Positions 34,339 through 44,272 of a stretch of DNA of 64,000 nucleotides are shown here, piece after piece; the stretch's first letter is position 1, and the number at the start of each line of letters is the position of its first letter. This DNA comes from Mariniblastus sp. (GTDB lineage Bacteria > Planctomycetota > Planctomycetia > Pirellulales > Pirellulaceae). Below the pieces are notes generated by a model that saw only the letters and a program-made list of their open reading frames with translations, made no database searches and was not told the DNA's origin. The translations under genes were made by a program, and so were the position numbers. The stretch lies in NCBI GenBank assembly GCA_028823415.1, contig JAPKBL010000015.1, positions 1 to 64,000 on the forward strand, written 5' to 3'.

Positions 34339-37302
34339 ATGTCTGAAGAACGAAAGATACGCAACGATATTCTCGCCGTTGGCTTACTCGCAGCCATCGT
34401 CTTCCTCGTTGCTGCGCTGGCTACTTTTGATCCAGCCGATCCCGCATTTAACGCCTCGTCTCTGCTCAATCAAATTTACCAACCCGACCAAATCTTTTTC
34501 CCGGCAAACGAGTCATTTCAAAACGCCTGCGGTCCCATCGGCGCCTGGACAGCAGACATGCTGGTCAACACCGTTGGAATCGGTGCGTACTTCTTAGTAG
34601 TGGGACTAATCGCAATGGAACTTGCGCTCTTCAAGCGGCAGGCCATTGAATCACCTTGGATCAAAACGACCGGTTGGACACTCAGCCTACTCGCACTCAC
34701 CACGCTGGCAAGCATTTCACTACCGGATCGAATGATGAGCCCTCTGATTGGTCCCGGCGGATATCTCGGTGCCATGGGAAGGGGTATCCTTGGCAGCTAT
34801 CTCGGTTTAGGCGGCAGCCTAATTATGACGTCAATGTTCCTAGTCACCGGGATGATGATGTGGACCGAATACATGGTATTTCGTGCAGGACGCCTTGTTT
34901 TCACACCCGCAATCCTGGCGGCTTCCGCGGTGCTCCCATTCGGACTCGTGCACAACCTGCTGACTTGGTTCAATGGTTCCAACGCGAAAACGCAACGTGG
35001 CTCAGAAATAGCAGAACCGCATTTAGAGCAGTTCGATGAAAATGATGCCCCGCGTACCATTAGATTCAGAACGCGAGAATTTGAATCGGAGGAAGAATCC
35101 CAGGAAGCTCACGACATTGCCGATGACAGCGGCGTCGATGAGGATGAAGTCGCGTACGAAGACGACGACAGCGAAGTCGACGACAGCGAAGTCGAGGTCG
35201 CAGCCGAGCAGGAGGAAGAACCGGCCACGATCAAAATTAGCGAGATTTCCGATGCCGAGGAATCTCTCGAGACCTCCGAGTCAGTTCGGGATCTTGAAGA
35301 ACCGGCTGCGGTCGCTCCGCTGGTTCCCAAACCGCATTTCAAGATGCCGCGGCAAAAACCGCAACAAGAACCGACTGAACGGGAATTGGTCATTAGCCAA
35401 ATTAACGAGGCGACCTCCACCGATGAGCTGTCGGATTACGAACTCCCCCAACTTGAGATGCTCGAGCGAAGCAGTGCAGTTCCTTTCGAGCGTCAAAAAC
35501 GAGACGCTCTTAAAAAAGCCGAAATCCTCGAGAAAACCTGCAAGGAGTTCGGGTACGATGTACGCGTCGTCGAAATCGAAACCGGCCCGGTTATTTCACA
35601 GTACGAAATTGAACTCGCTCCCGGGCTAAGGCTTAACAAAATCACCTCCCTGGCCGACGACTTAGCAATCGCGATGCGGGTCCCTAGCGTTAGGATCGTG
35701 GCTCCGATCCCAGGCAAGAATTCCGTCGGCGTTGAAGTTCCTAATGAAAATCGACAAATGGTTCGCCTTCGCCAAGTCATCGAACAAAGCGAAAAAGAAA
35801 TCGAGTCCATGAAGATTCCGCTGTTCCTCGGAGCAGACGCGGTAGGTGCACCTTTGGTGGCAGATCTTGCTGCACTGCCACACTTGTTGATCGCTGGCCG
35901 CACAGGTACGGGTAAGTCCGTTTGCCTTAACGCGATCATCTCATCCATCCTGATGACACGTCGTCCCGACGAAGTTCGGATGCTGTTGATCGACCCAAAA
36001 ATGGTCGAATTGAGCGGATACGGAAGACTGCCACACCTGATGCACCCAGTCGTGACCGATATGCGGAAAGCCGAAGCAATTCTGGCTTGGGCATGCGAAA
36101 AGATGGACGAGCGATATAGGCTGCTCGCCAAAGCTGGCGTCCGCCATGTAACCAGCTACAACGAACTTGGCGAAGAAGAGCTGATGGAACGCATGCAGCC
36201 CGAATCAGCTGAAGAGAAAGATGCAATTCCTGTCAACATGCCGTTTATCGTCATCGTCGCCGATGAGATGGCAGACCTGATGATGACGGCCGGTAAAGAG
36301 GTAGAGCAGCACATTATCAGAATCGCCCAGAAAAGTCGCGCCGTCGGCATTCACCTGATCTTGGCAACGCAGAAGCCAACCGTGGATGTGATTACCGGGC
36401 TGATTAAGTCGAACTTGCCAGCGAGGATCGCCTTCCAAGTCGCATCCAAAACAGACAGCCGCGTCGTTCTTGACGACAATGGCGCTGACAAATTGCTGGG
36501 CAATGGAGACATGCTCTTCCTTGGAAAGGGAACTAGTAATTTGCTTCGCGGCCAGGGGACCTATCTAAGCGATCCAGAAATCAACTCCATTACCGAATGG
36601 GTCAGCACCGGAGAACAAAACTTCGTTAACGAATTGGTCAATATCAAGGTCAAATCAGAAGACGAAGAAGGCGATGACGACACCCCGAAAAAATTAGAAA
36701 ATCGGGACGAGCTCTATCAGCAGGCGATTTCGATTGTGGTTCAAGAACAGCGAGGAAGTTGTTCGCTCCTTCAGCGGGCGATGGGGATTGGGTACGGACG
36801 CGCTGCCCGCTTGATCGATTTCATGGCAGAAGATGGGTACGTGGGCCCCTACAACGGCTCCAAAGCCCGCGAAGTCATGATGACCGAAGAACAATGGACC
36901 AATATCCAGGCCGGCGATCCGAATCCGGTCAACGATGAAGATTGGGTCGATGAAACGCAGCCACCCCAGGACAAGAAAGTCGAACTGAAACCGAAGAAAT
37001 TAGAACGCATCGAACCGGGACAAACTTCGATTTTGGCCGCCAACGTTTCGTTTTCCCCAAAACGGAAAAAGAAGCCTGTGGAAGAAATTCCAGAAGAAGA
37101 GGAAGATGTCGAATTCGAAGCCGTTGACGATTTGAATTCCGGGGACTCCGACGACGAGCACGAGGAGGCTGAGTACGAAGATGACGACGAAGCCTCCGAG
37201 GACGAAGAGTACGACGACATCGACTACGAAGAGGACGAGGAAGAAGAAGAGTACGAAGAATCCGAAGAGGACGATGAAGATTACGAAGACGTAGAGGACT
37301 AA
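34339..37302 (+). CDS. ftsK: FtsK/SpoIIIE DNA translocase with polyacidic C-terminal tail
   Basis: This 987-residue septal DNA pump clears chromosomes from the division site. Four to five transmembrane helices occupy about residues 8-215. An acidic linker follows, including a duplicated DDSEV (15-bp repeat at 35164-35193). The motor domain has Walker A GRTGTGKS (520-527) and Walker B FIVIVADEMADL. The DNA-reading gamma winged helix is around 790-855 (GYGRAARLIDFMAEDGYVGP). Unusually, about 130 more residues follow, and 50 of the last 73 are Asp or Glu with no Lys or Arg. The stop overlaps the next convergent gene by four bases. Confidence 0.95.
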   Translation: MSEERKIRNDILAVGLLAAIVFLVAALATFDPADPAFNASSLLNQIYQPDQIFFPANESFQNACGPIGAWTADMLVNTVGIGAYFLVVGLIAMELALFKRQAIESPWIKTTGWTLSLLALTTLASISLPDRMMSPLIGPGGYLGAMGRGILGSYLGLGGSLIMTSMFLVTGMMMWTEYMVFRAGRLVFTPAILAASAVLPFGLVHNLLTWFNGSNAKTQRGSEIAEPHLEQFDENDAPRTIRFRTREFESEEESQEAHDIADDSGVDEDEVAYEDDDSEVDDSEVEVAAEQEEEPATIKISEISDAEESLETSESVRDLEEPAAVAPLVPKPHFKMPRQKPQQEPTERELVISQINEATSTDELSDYELPQLEMLERSSAVPFERQKRDALKKAEILEKTCKEFGYDVRVVEIETGPVISQYEIELAPGLRLNKITSLADDLAIAMRVPSVRIVAPIPGKNSVGVEVPNENRQMVRLRQVIEQSEKEIESMKIPLFLGADAVGAPLVADLAALPHLLIAGRTGTGKSVCLNAIISSILMTRRPDEVRMLLIDPKMVELSGYGRLPHLMHPVVTDMRKAEAILAWACEKMDERYRLLAKAGVRHVTSYNELGEEELMERMQPESAEEKDAIPVNMPFIVIVADEMADLMMTAGKEVEQHIIRIAQKSRAVGIHLILATQKPTVDVITGLIKSNLPARIAFQVASKTDSRVVLDDNGADKLLGNGDMLFLGKGTSNLLRGQGTYLSDPEINSITEWVSTGEQNFVNELVNIKVKSEDEEGDDDTPKKLENRDELYQQAISIVVQEQRGSCSLLQRAMGIGYGRAARLIDFMAEDGYVGPYNGSKAREVMMTEEQWTNIQAGDPNPVNDEDWVDETQPPQDKKVELKPKKLERIEPGQTSILAANVSFSPKRKKKPVEEIPEEEEDVEFEAVDDLNSGDSDDEHEEAEYEDDDEASEDEEYDDIDYEEDEEEEEYEESEEDDEDYEDVED
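35164..35193 (+). repeat. 15-bp coding tandem duplication in the ftsK linker
   Basis: GACGACAGCGAAGTC occurs twice without a gap (35164-35178 and 35179-35193), in frame, encoding DDSEV-DDSEV within the acidic linker between the membrane and motor domains. Confidence 0.85.
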
Positions 37303-37925
37303 TCGTTTTCGTCAGCTACCTCGCCATCTAATTTGGGCTCCGAATTGGATGTCTCCGCCGCCACCGGTTGATCTGACTGAGATAACCGATCGCCTTCCGG
37401 GGAATCCCCTACGGTCGCTTGAGCGGCCGACTCCTCGCGTTGTTTCAAGAACGCTTCGATCATGGCTTTTTGTGATGCCGGATCGGGCGTCGCAATTTGC
37501 TGCAAGCCGACAAGAAAGAGATCGAAAAATGCGATCACGAGAATTCCCAGCAGGAGTCCAAGGATCATCATTATAAAAACGGTAAACACGCGGGGTTCAT
37601 TCACCCAATTAAGTGCTGACAGCATGAACCCCGTTGACGTGATCATCGCACTGACGGCCGTTCGCCGTCGATATTTTCGAATCTCAAACGATATAATTCG
37701 TTTATTCTGAGCGACCGACATTACCTCGGTGAGGTGTCGCCGGTGATTTAAGAACAAGAACACTCCGGAAGCAATGGCGATAATGCCGAGCATTAACGAG
37801 ACGCCCTTGATTCCCTCAAATGCTCCCAGTAATTTAAACGCGTGAATTACAGACACAAAGTCATTCACAATAACGTGTTTCCCAAGCAAAGAGACCGACA
37901 ACGAAAACCAAAAATTATTGACCAA
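37299..37925 (-). CDS. Membrane protein of unknown function
   Basis: The product has 208 residues with three to four hydrophobic helices: near the N-terminus (VSLMLGIIAIASGVFLFL), in AVSAMITSTGFMLSAL, and in VFTVFIMMILGLLLGILVIAFF. The last 60 residues are hydrophilic and acidic (SPEGDRLSQSDQPVAAE and on to the end). The TTG 37925 is the first start in frame and lies seven bases after the stop of the M28 gene, so the two are probably translated from one transcript; a later GTG is possible. The stop codon overlaps that of ftsK. No family is recognised. Confidence 0.65.
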   Translation of the reverse strand: MVNNFWFSLSVSLLGKHVIVNDFVSVIHAFKLLGAFEGIKGVSLMLGIIAIASGVFLFLNHRRHLTEVMSVAQNKRIISFEIRKYRRRTAVSAMITSTGFMLSALNWVNEPRVFTVFIMMILGLLLGILVIAFFDLFLVGLQQIATPDPASQKAMIEAFLKQREESAAQATVGDSPEGDRLSQSDQPVAAETSNSEPKLDGEVADEND

Positions 37926-37932
37926 AGTAAAC

Positions 37933-39030
37933 CTACTCTTTGGCTTGCTGCTTCTTTCGAAGCCACGCTAAAACAACGGATCCAACTTTCCCCAGCGACT
38001 CCGCAGAACAATTCTCTAATTTATCCTCCCGAGTGTGCCAGTATATATTCCCCACAGTAGGGTTAGGGAAATTAAAATCGATAATGTCACAAGTCGGAAT
38101 TTTAGCGATTTCGTTCAAAGGTAAATGATCGTCGCGAATGAATTTGAATTCTTTAGGCACAAACTCTTTCACGCCAATTTCACGAGCAACGTCCCATATT
38201 TCCTCAGTCAGCCCTCGCGCGAAATGCAGACTGTTGCCCTCCAAAGGTATTTGAAGATCTTTATCAGCGACCATGTCGACCAGGACAGCACACTCATAAC
38301 GCCATTTCGGAATTCCCTTCAAATACTGCTGCGCAAAAAACGTCGACCCCAAAAACATCCTGTCACGTGGCCGCTGAATGACAAACTCTTCACCATCAAA
38401 AAACAAAAAATCAACTCCATACACTCCGTCAAGTGATTCGATGTGTTGCCCCAATTCGCAAAGTAATGCGACACCGCTCCCGCCGTCATTTGCCCCAATA
38501 AATTTTGCGCGAGGGTTCCGCTTGTCCGCGTCAGCAAAGGGTCGAGTATCGTGATGGCAACAGATCAAAATTCTTCGTTGTCGCTCTGGATGCCAGCGAA
38601 TCAGCAAATTGTGTAATTTTACATTCTTTCCAGAATAAGGACTCTTAGCGATAAATTCCTGCTGACGGAACACACCACCGATCGACTGGGACTCGAAATG
38701 ATCCTGAATATATTTCTTTTGCTTTTCCATGCCCTGGGAGGCGCTAGGGCGAGGTCCGATTTTACAAATGTCGGCGAGATAACTGAACGACCTTTCACCA
38801 TCAAACTGAGATCTTTGATCCTTCGACACCAAGCGAATGGGTGGCTTCGATTCTTGTTGGGGCAACCGAATACCGTTAATTACCGGATCTCGCTCCAAGC
38901 GTTGGGTACCCTGCCTCAGAAATCCAACAGCGAACGATTCCTCTCCAAAACCGAGACAGGCGAATAGGACAACTAAACAGATTTTGGGCGAAACTGCTGT
39001 GATCGAGTGATTAGATTCGCCAACACGCAT
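37933..39030 (-). CDS. M28 family peptidase, glutaminyl-cyclase-like
   Basis: A 365-residue exported or membrane-anchored enzyme with an N-terminal hydrophobic stretch (ICLVVLFACLGF). Zinc-ligand motifs occur in order: CCHHDTRPFADAD, GANDGGSGVALL, FFDGEEF, VDMVADKD and RDDHLPLNE. The combination of DGEE-like and RDDHLPL elements, with the WHTREDKLENCS ending, is that of glutaminyl-peptide cyclotransferase-like M28 proteins rather than classical aminopeptidases. Whether it forms pyroglutamate or cleaves peptides cannot be told. It is followed by the membrane-protein gene in the same unit. Confidence 0.88.
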   Translation of the reverse strand: MRVGESNHSITAVSPKICLVVLFACLGFGEESFAVGFLRQGTQRLERDPVINGIRLPQQESKPPIRLVSKDQRSQFDGERSFSYLADICKIGPRPSASQGMEKQKKYIQDHFESQSIGGVFRQQEFIAKSPYSGKNVKLHNLLIRWHPERQRRILICCHHDTRPFADADKRNPRAKFIGANDGGSGVALLCELGQHIESLDGVYGVDFLFFDGEEFVIQRPRDRMFLGSTFFAQQYLKGIPKWRYECAVLVDMVADKDLQIPLEGNSLHFARGLTEEIWDVAREIGVKEFVPKEFKFIRDDHLPLNEIAKIPTCDIIDFNFPNPTVGNIYWHTREDKLENCSAESLGKVGSVVLAWLRKKQQAKE

Positions 39031-39322
39031 TCCAGTCCACCTTTCGATTGCTAGCGTACCAAGGATACGAGCCCTGTATTTTTGGACGCCTTAGTTCTTA
39101 TCATACGCAAGTCGGATCATCAATCCAACGCTCATTCTGGGCTAAGCGACCCCGGAATCCCAATTATTTTCATTAAACATTTGAAACTGGCTACCGAATT
39201 GGGCGTACCCAAGAGAAGCGACGCGAACTAAATCGGCATGGTTGATTTTCTTGAGAGTTCGTAGAATTCAACGTCTAAGAGAGTCATCAAATCTAGGGCC
39301 GCGATCGTAAGAGGCCTAATAG

Positions 39323-40006
39323 ATGATTCGACCGCAAATAATGGATGGAACCATGATCGACATTAAAGAAATCACCAAACTTCAAACATTGACAGTCGAC
39401 CGTTGGCACGAATATCCAGTTGACAATAAGTACGAAGGATTCCTTAAACTCGTCTGCGAGCAACATAGCTTTAATTATCTCTTATGGCATGAAGAAGACA
39501 TCGCTCGTTCAAGAGATGTCACCGATGCTGAAATCGCCCGCGTCAAACGCTCGATCGACGGATACAACCAGCAACGAAACGACTGGATTGAGAAAATTGA
39601 TGACCAAATTGCCTCAATTGTCGATTCAATGGAAACGGTAATCGATCCTACCGCACCCATGAACACCGAGACGCCCGGTTGCACCATTGATCGCTTATCG
39701 ATTCTCGCGTTAAGACTCTATCACCTTCACGAACAACTGGAACGTGACGATGTCTCGGAAGAACATTTTGAGTCCGTCAGGAAAAAAATTGCGGTCTGTC
39801 GCTTGCAACAAGATGATTTGTCGCGGTCCCTCGGGCAATTACTCGATGATATTCTCTCAGGCAAAAAACGACACCGGACTTATCGACAATTTAAAATGTA
39901 CAATGATCCAACATTGAATCCCTATTTGTACCAACCCTCGGCAATGAGTCCCGCCAAGCCCCACACGCCAACCAAGAGACCATCCGAATCTGTAACGGCG
40001 CCTTAG
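39323..40006 (+). CDS. DUF4254 family protein
   Basis: A 227-residue cytoplasmic helical protein. Family-like stretches are YLLWHEEDIARSRDV, SIDGYNQQRNDWIEKID and GCTIDRLSILALRLYH. The start has AGAGG eight bases upstream. The last 30 residues are Pro/Ser/Thr-rich and probably disordered. In other bacteria such proteins are often found near glycosyltransferase genes, and here a family 9 glycosyltransferase lies 1 kb away. The function is unknown. Confidence 0.8.
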   Translation: MIRPQIMDGTMIDIKEITKLQTLTVDRWHEYPVDNKYEGFLKLVCEQHSFNYLLWHEEDIARSRDVTDAEIARVKRSIDGYNQQRNDWIEKIDDQIASIVDSMETVIDPTAPMNTETPGCTIDRLSILALRLYHLHEQLERDDVSEEHFESVRKKIAVCRLQQDDLSRSLGQLLDDILSGKKRHRTYRQFKMYNDPTLNPYLYQPSAMSPAKPHTPTKRPSESVTAP

Positions 40007-40018
40007 TGAATTGCTTCA

Positions 40019-41014
40019 ATGAACGAACAAGTTGCTAAAGCCAGACGGTTGGGAATAATTTCTTTATCGAAATTCCTCATTTCAAAATGCACTCTCGTTT
40101 GCGGCTTATTGGCAGCGGGAATATTTTTGTTCACGTTCACCGGAAGATTTTTCTTTCTGGCCGAACTCGCGTGCCATTTCCGATTCCAAATCATGTTGGC
40201 ACTCGCTGCAACAGCGATCATGTCGCTGGTAGTGAAGCGATATAAACTTGCGAGCCTGCTGACTTTTCTAGCATTAGTTGCCACCTCCGGAACGCTGTCG
40301 ATGCACTATCCCGCAGCACAACCACCAGCGGCATCGCGGACGCTTAAAATAATGTCGTTCAATGTGCTGGTGACAAACCGCAATTACCAATCAACCATTG
40401 ACCAAATCGTTGAACATAATCCGGACATCGTGACGATTTTAGAATATTCAAAAAAATGGGATGCCGAACTACAAGCGTTAAGGGAAATCTATCCCTATGC
40501 CGTTTGTGAACCGCGACAGCACGGCTTCGGGGTTGCCATCTTCAGCAAATATCCCCTTTCCGACGTCCAAAGACTGACCCTACCCACGATAAATATCGAT
40601 AATCCATTTCTGACCGCAAGCGTGTCATTCGGCGAACAATCGATTCGCCTCGCTACCATGCATGCCTACTCTCCAACCACAAAAACGCGGCTGGCTTTTA
40701 GAAATCAACAATTCACAACCGTCGCAGAATTCCTTGGCCATCAGGACATCCCAACCGTTGTCATTGGCGATTTCAATTGCACGCCATGGTCACCGTTTTT
40801 AAAAGACTTTCAGGCGGAAACGGGGCTCCGAGACAGCCGCCGCGGCTTCGGGAATCAAGCGACGTGGCCAACCCAATGGGAGATCCTCCGCATTCCCATC
40901 GACCACGCGTTTGTGTCTCCTCATATCCATGTACACGATCGCTTTGTTGGCGATGCGACTGGTTCGGATCATCTGCCCATTATCTTGGAAGTATCCGTCG
41001 AGCCGGGAAAGTGA
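40019..41014 (+). CDS. Membrane-anchored endonuclease/exonuclease/phosphatase family protein
   Basis: A 331-residue protein. Two or three N-terminal hydrophobic helices (residues about 18-95, e.g. LVCGLLAAGIFLFTFTG) are followed by an EEP domain: LKIMSFNVLV, DIVTILEY (metal-binding Glu), VAIFSKYPL, VVIGDFNCTPWSP (catalytic Asp/Asn) and GSDHLPI (catalytic Asp/His). This catalytic face is probably extracytoplasmic, as in related proteins with this layout. The substrate may be a phosphodiester or phospholipid. It starts 13 bases after the DUF4254 gene and is probably co-transcribed. Confidence 0.87.
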   Translation: MNEQVAKARRLGIISLSKFLISKCTLVCGLLAAGIFLFTFTGRFFFLAELACHFRFQIMLALAATAIMSLVVKRYKLASLLTFLALVATSGTLSMHYPAAQPPAASRTLKIMSFNVLVTNRNYQSTIDQIVEHNPDIVTILEYSKKWDAELQALREIYPYAVCEPRQHGFGVAIFSKYPLSDVQRLTLPTINIDNPFLTASVSFGEQSIRLATMHAYSPTTKTRLAFRNQQFTTVAEFLGHQDIPTVVIGDFNCTPWSPFLKDFQAETGLRDSRRGFGNQATWPTQWEILRIPIDHAFVSPHIHVHDRFVGDATGSDHLPIILEVSVEPGK

Positions 41015-41019
41015 AAATA

Positions 41020-42075
41020 TTAAGCTACCGAACGGCATTTTAAGCCGAGTTTCTCAATCATTTCGTCACAGGCTTGAAACACATCGCGAGGATGGATGTC
41101 ACGCATCGCATCATTCTCTGCCGATCTTCTTTCTCGGCAACTCCCCGCTTGATACCACTTTTGAATTGACAAATGCTCCGAACCATACGCTCCTGATTCT
41201 TCAGGACGTGTGGTTCCATACAATCCCACGCAAGGTGTGCCCGAGGATACCGCAAGATGCAACGGTCCGGTATCACCACCGACAAAAAACGCTGACCGAT
41301 TCGTCAAGGCTGCCAATTCCGTTAAACTTGTCGCCGGGGCAATAACAGTGGCTTCCGAGTCAACCGAATGAATCGAGTTCGCCATTTCAAGCTCCTCGTC
41401 ATTGGCCCAAACAATTACACTTGGAATTTGGTAATGCTGTTTCAAATAACTTGCAACCGTCCCATACCTCTCCATCTCCCACCTTTTGGAAGCCCAGCTT
41501 CCTCCAGGATTGATAACGGCAAATGGCTCCACCAAACCGGCTTTTGAAATCCACGCCGCCATGGTGTTTACTGCCTGCTCGCATAGTGGCAAGTCTGTCC
41601 GGCGCGACTCCAAATAAGCTCCTTGCACGCCCACCGCTGCTAAGAGCTCCATCGAGCGGTCAACAACATGTGCGGACTTCGTTTCAACAAAACGGTTGTT
41701 GAGTATTGGAGACAGTTCTCGTCCCCACCGACCGCGAATACCGACCCGAGTGCGGGCACCGCTGATCCAGCCCAGCAGTGCACTCTTGGTTATCCCCTGC
41801 GGATCAATCGCTATGTCAAACTTAAATGACCGTAATTTTTTCGCCACTTGAGACCAGCATTTTGGCTTGCTCACCCATCCCTTGGGAATCATTATGATTT
41901 CATCTAAGTCGGGATGCAGCCGAAGTAATTTTTGAGACGGAGATTCGACCGCCCACGCGATAAACGCATCTGGATATTGACTCCGAATTGCCGACAAAAC
42001 AGGCAACGTCAAGATGCAATCCCCAATATGACTTAATCGGGTGATTAAAATTCGAGTCGGTTGTTTGGTTTCCAT
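41020..42075 (-). CDS. Glycosyltransferase family 9 (heptosyltransferase-like)
   Basis: The frame is open from 42138, but ATG 42075 with GAGAG just upstream gives the usual N-terminus, RILITRLSHIGDCILTLPVL (351 residues). Other GT9 features are the acceptor-side IDPQGITKSALLGWISGA, INPGGSWASKRW at the start of the nucleotide-sugar domain, and FVGGDTGPLHLAVSSGTPCVGLYG, which binds the donor. It probably adds a heptose or related sugar to a lipopolysaccharide core. It is convergent with the EEP gene, five bases apart. Confidence 0.92.
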   Translation of the reverse strand: METKQPTRILITRLSHIGDCILTLPVLSAIRSQYPDAFIAWAVESPSQKLLRLHPDLDEIIMIPKGWVSKPKCWSQVAKKLRSFKFDIAIDPQGITKSALLGWISGARTRVGIRGRWGRELSPILNNRFVETKSAHVVDRSMELLAAVGVQGAYLESRRTDLPLCEQAVNTMAAWISKAGLVEPFAVINPGGSWASKRWEMERYGTVASYLKQHYQIPSVIVWANDEELEMANSIHSVDSEATVIAPATSLTELAALTNRSAFFVGGDTGPLHLAVSSGTPCVGLYGTTRPEESGAYGSEHLSIQKWYQAGSCRERRSAENDAMRDIHPRDVFQACDEMIEKLGLKCRSVA

Positions 42076-42200
42076 ACCACTCTCATGCTTCATTGGCAGC
42101 CAAAACAAGATATTACCGCAACAACAAAAACTGGCCAAGATTGATCAGCCCGTCCGTGTGCGATGGCAAGCAAAATAAATGCTGGCTGTCATTAAGCGAT

Positions 42201-44117
42201 TCAGTCCGAAAGCTGGTTCGAAGCTTCGTTATTCTTAATTTTCACCAGAATTTTCCGCACTAAAATCGCGACGACGATCGTAAATCCGACCGCAGCGGCA
42301 CCACAATAGGCAGCCTCCCAATAATGCTGAAAGATGATGTTACCGATGCACGGAAGCACGGTGTAGACAATTCCGGTCGCACAAATTGCCGCGACAATAG
42401 AAAGTCCAACATCATCATCTGGCGTGACATCCTTATTCCGCAGGGCCACAGGCTTCCAAAACGGACCGCCCGGACGAACCTTCCGGTAAAATCGATCGAG
42501 AGTTTCGGGATTCTCCGGTCTGGTCAAGAACGTGACCAGTAACCAGAAAACAATCGTCAGCAGCGCGACGGCCAGCATTTTGACCTCTGACACGGCGGGA
42601 TCAAATCCGCCCCAGGACAATTCACCGATACGCAAAGCGTCGACGCCGGCCATTGAGGTGATGACCGATTCATAAGACAGGAAAAACACCAGCGACCCAA
42701 CCATTGAGGAGATCTCGCTCCAAGCGTTGATACGCCACCAAAACCAACGCAACATAAAAACAGCTCCTGTACCGGCACCCAGGGCCAACAGAATCTTCCA
42801 AGCTGCATCAATCGAAACATTGGCCATTTGAATTGCAGCAATCGCCCCAGCGATCAAAATAATCAACGATGCAACTCTCGAAGCCCGGGTCAGCTGCCGC
42901 TCGGTCGCCTCGGGTTTCATGAACCGCTGATAGACATCACGCACTAAATAAGATGCCCCCCAGTTCATCTGGGTGCTCAAAGTCGACATAAATGCTGCAA
43001 AAAAAGTAACTAACAATAGACCATTGAGTCCGGGCTTCCCGAGGTCCCGCATCACCATTGGAAAACCCACGCCCGAGTCGAAACTGGAGTCCGCCAATTC
43101 GCTCGTTCTCAATTCTGGATACAAAGCCAATGCCGCGAAAGCGACAATCAGCCAAGGCCATGGCCGAATACAATAATGGGCAATCTGATACCAAAGCGTT
43201 GCTAACATCGAGTGCCGCTCATCCTTGCACGCGGCCATCCGCTGAACGATATACCCACCACCCCCGGGTTCTGCCCCGGGATACCAGGTCGCCCACCACT
43301 GAACCAGTAACATAATTAAGAACACGTAAACCGGCATCCACGCGTTCTCTCCTGTCAGACTCGGGATAAAATCAAAGGCCGCCGTACCGTTTTCACCAAA
43401 ATTTTCAATGACTTTTGCTTCCATCGCCGGCGCCCCACCGCATTCCACAATCGCCAAATACGCAAGCGCAGTACACCCAAACATCGCGAAACAAAACTGC
43501 ATCGCATCCGCGATTGCGACACCCCACATCCCAGACATCATTCCATAAACTGCGACCATCACGAGCGTAAAGAAAATGATCAACCATGGCCGGTAGAGCA
43601 GGGCATCGGGCCCAAAGAGACTTAGCTCAAGGGAACTAGGGCCCACCTCGTGCAAAATGGTTTCATTAAGCACCGTGACCATTGCCGTGGTAACCCAACC
43701 AATGATGATTGGGTTAACAACCAAAGCGACATACAAAGCCCGAGTCCCACGCAAAGCTGCCGCCGGTTTTCCAGCGTACCGAATCTCCACCAATTCGACA
43801 TCCGTCATTACCTCAGCCCGTCGCCACAGGCGGGCATAAACAAACACCGTCACCATGCCCCCAAGCGCCAGCGCCCACCAGACCCAGTTGCCGGCCATTC
43901 CGTCTTGAATCGTCAATCCGACAACCGCCAGCGGTGTATCCGCCGCAAACGTCGTCGCAACCATTGAGGTCCCGGCAATCCACCAGGGTAAAGATCGTCC
44001 GGAAATGAAGTACTCGGCAATATTCTTGCCGGCTCGACTGCGGTACCAAAAACCAATCCCCAGCATCACAATGAAGTACATCAAAATAATGCTGTAATCA
44101 AGAACCGTTAATGTCAT
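42201..44117 (-). CDS. Sodium:solute symporter family protein
   Basis: A 638-residue inner-membrane transporter of the SSS family with about 13-14 transmembrane segments. The first segment, LDYSIILMYFIVMLGIGFWY, is followed by EYFISGRSLPWWIAGTSMVATTFAADTP in pieces, the conserved helix 1-2 region with the sodium site. FFAAFMSTLSTQMNWGASYLVRDVY near residue 375 is the helix 8 region. ATG 44117 has GGAG six bases upstream and is preferred over GTG 44120. The substrate could be a sugar, amino acid or other solute; context gives no hint. Confidence 0.92.
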   Translation of the reverse strand: MTLTVLDYSIILMYFIVMLGIGFWYRSRAGKNIAEYFISGRSLPWWIAGTSMVATTFAADTPLAVVGLTIQDGMAGNWVWWALALGGMVTVFVYARLWRRAEVMTDVELVEIRYAGKPAAALRGTRALYVALVVNPIIIGWVTTAMVTVLNETILHEVGPSSLELSLFGPDALLYRPWLIIFFTLVMVAVYGMMSGMWGVAIADAMQFCFAMFGCTALAYLAIVECGGAPAMEAKVIENFGENGTAAFDFIPSLTGENAWMPVYVFLIMLLVQWWATWYPGAEPGGGGYIVQRMAACKDERHSMLATLWYQIAHYCIRPWPWLIVAFAALALYPELRTSELADSSFDSGVGFPMVMRDLGKPGLNGLLLVTFFAAFMSTLSTQMNWGASYLVRDVYQRFMKPEATERQLTRASRVASLIILIAGAIAAIQMANVSIDAAWKILLALGAGTGAVFMLRWFWWRINAWSEISSMVGSLVFFLSYESVITSMAGVDALRIGELSWGGFDPAVSEVKMLAVALLTIVFWLLVTFLTRPENPETLDRFYRKVRPGGPFWKPVALRNKDVTPDDDVGLSIVAAICATGIVYTVLPCIGNIIFQHYWEAAYCGAAAVGFTIVVAILVRKILVKIKNNEASNQLSD

Positions 44118-44272
44118 CACTCACTCCAGATACTAACGCGTTTTTCTATGGGACTCGCAAACGAACATTGTCGACCAAGACAATGCGGTACTAACGTCCC
44201 GAACAACTCGGCGACAAACGGCAGTCAGGGTTGAAGCTCATTAGCTGAAATCTGCCGTTCAAAAAGGATCGA

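Noticed and set aside
36849-37220. Ser-rich frame on the minus strand opposite the ftsK tail
   Set aside because: It is the reverse reading of Asp/Glu codons in the polyacidic tail; there is no ribosome binding site and the plus-strand gene is certain.
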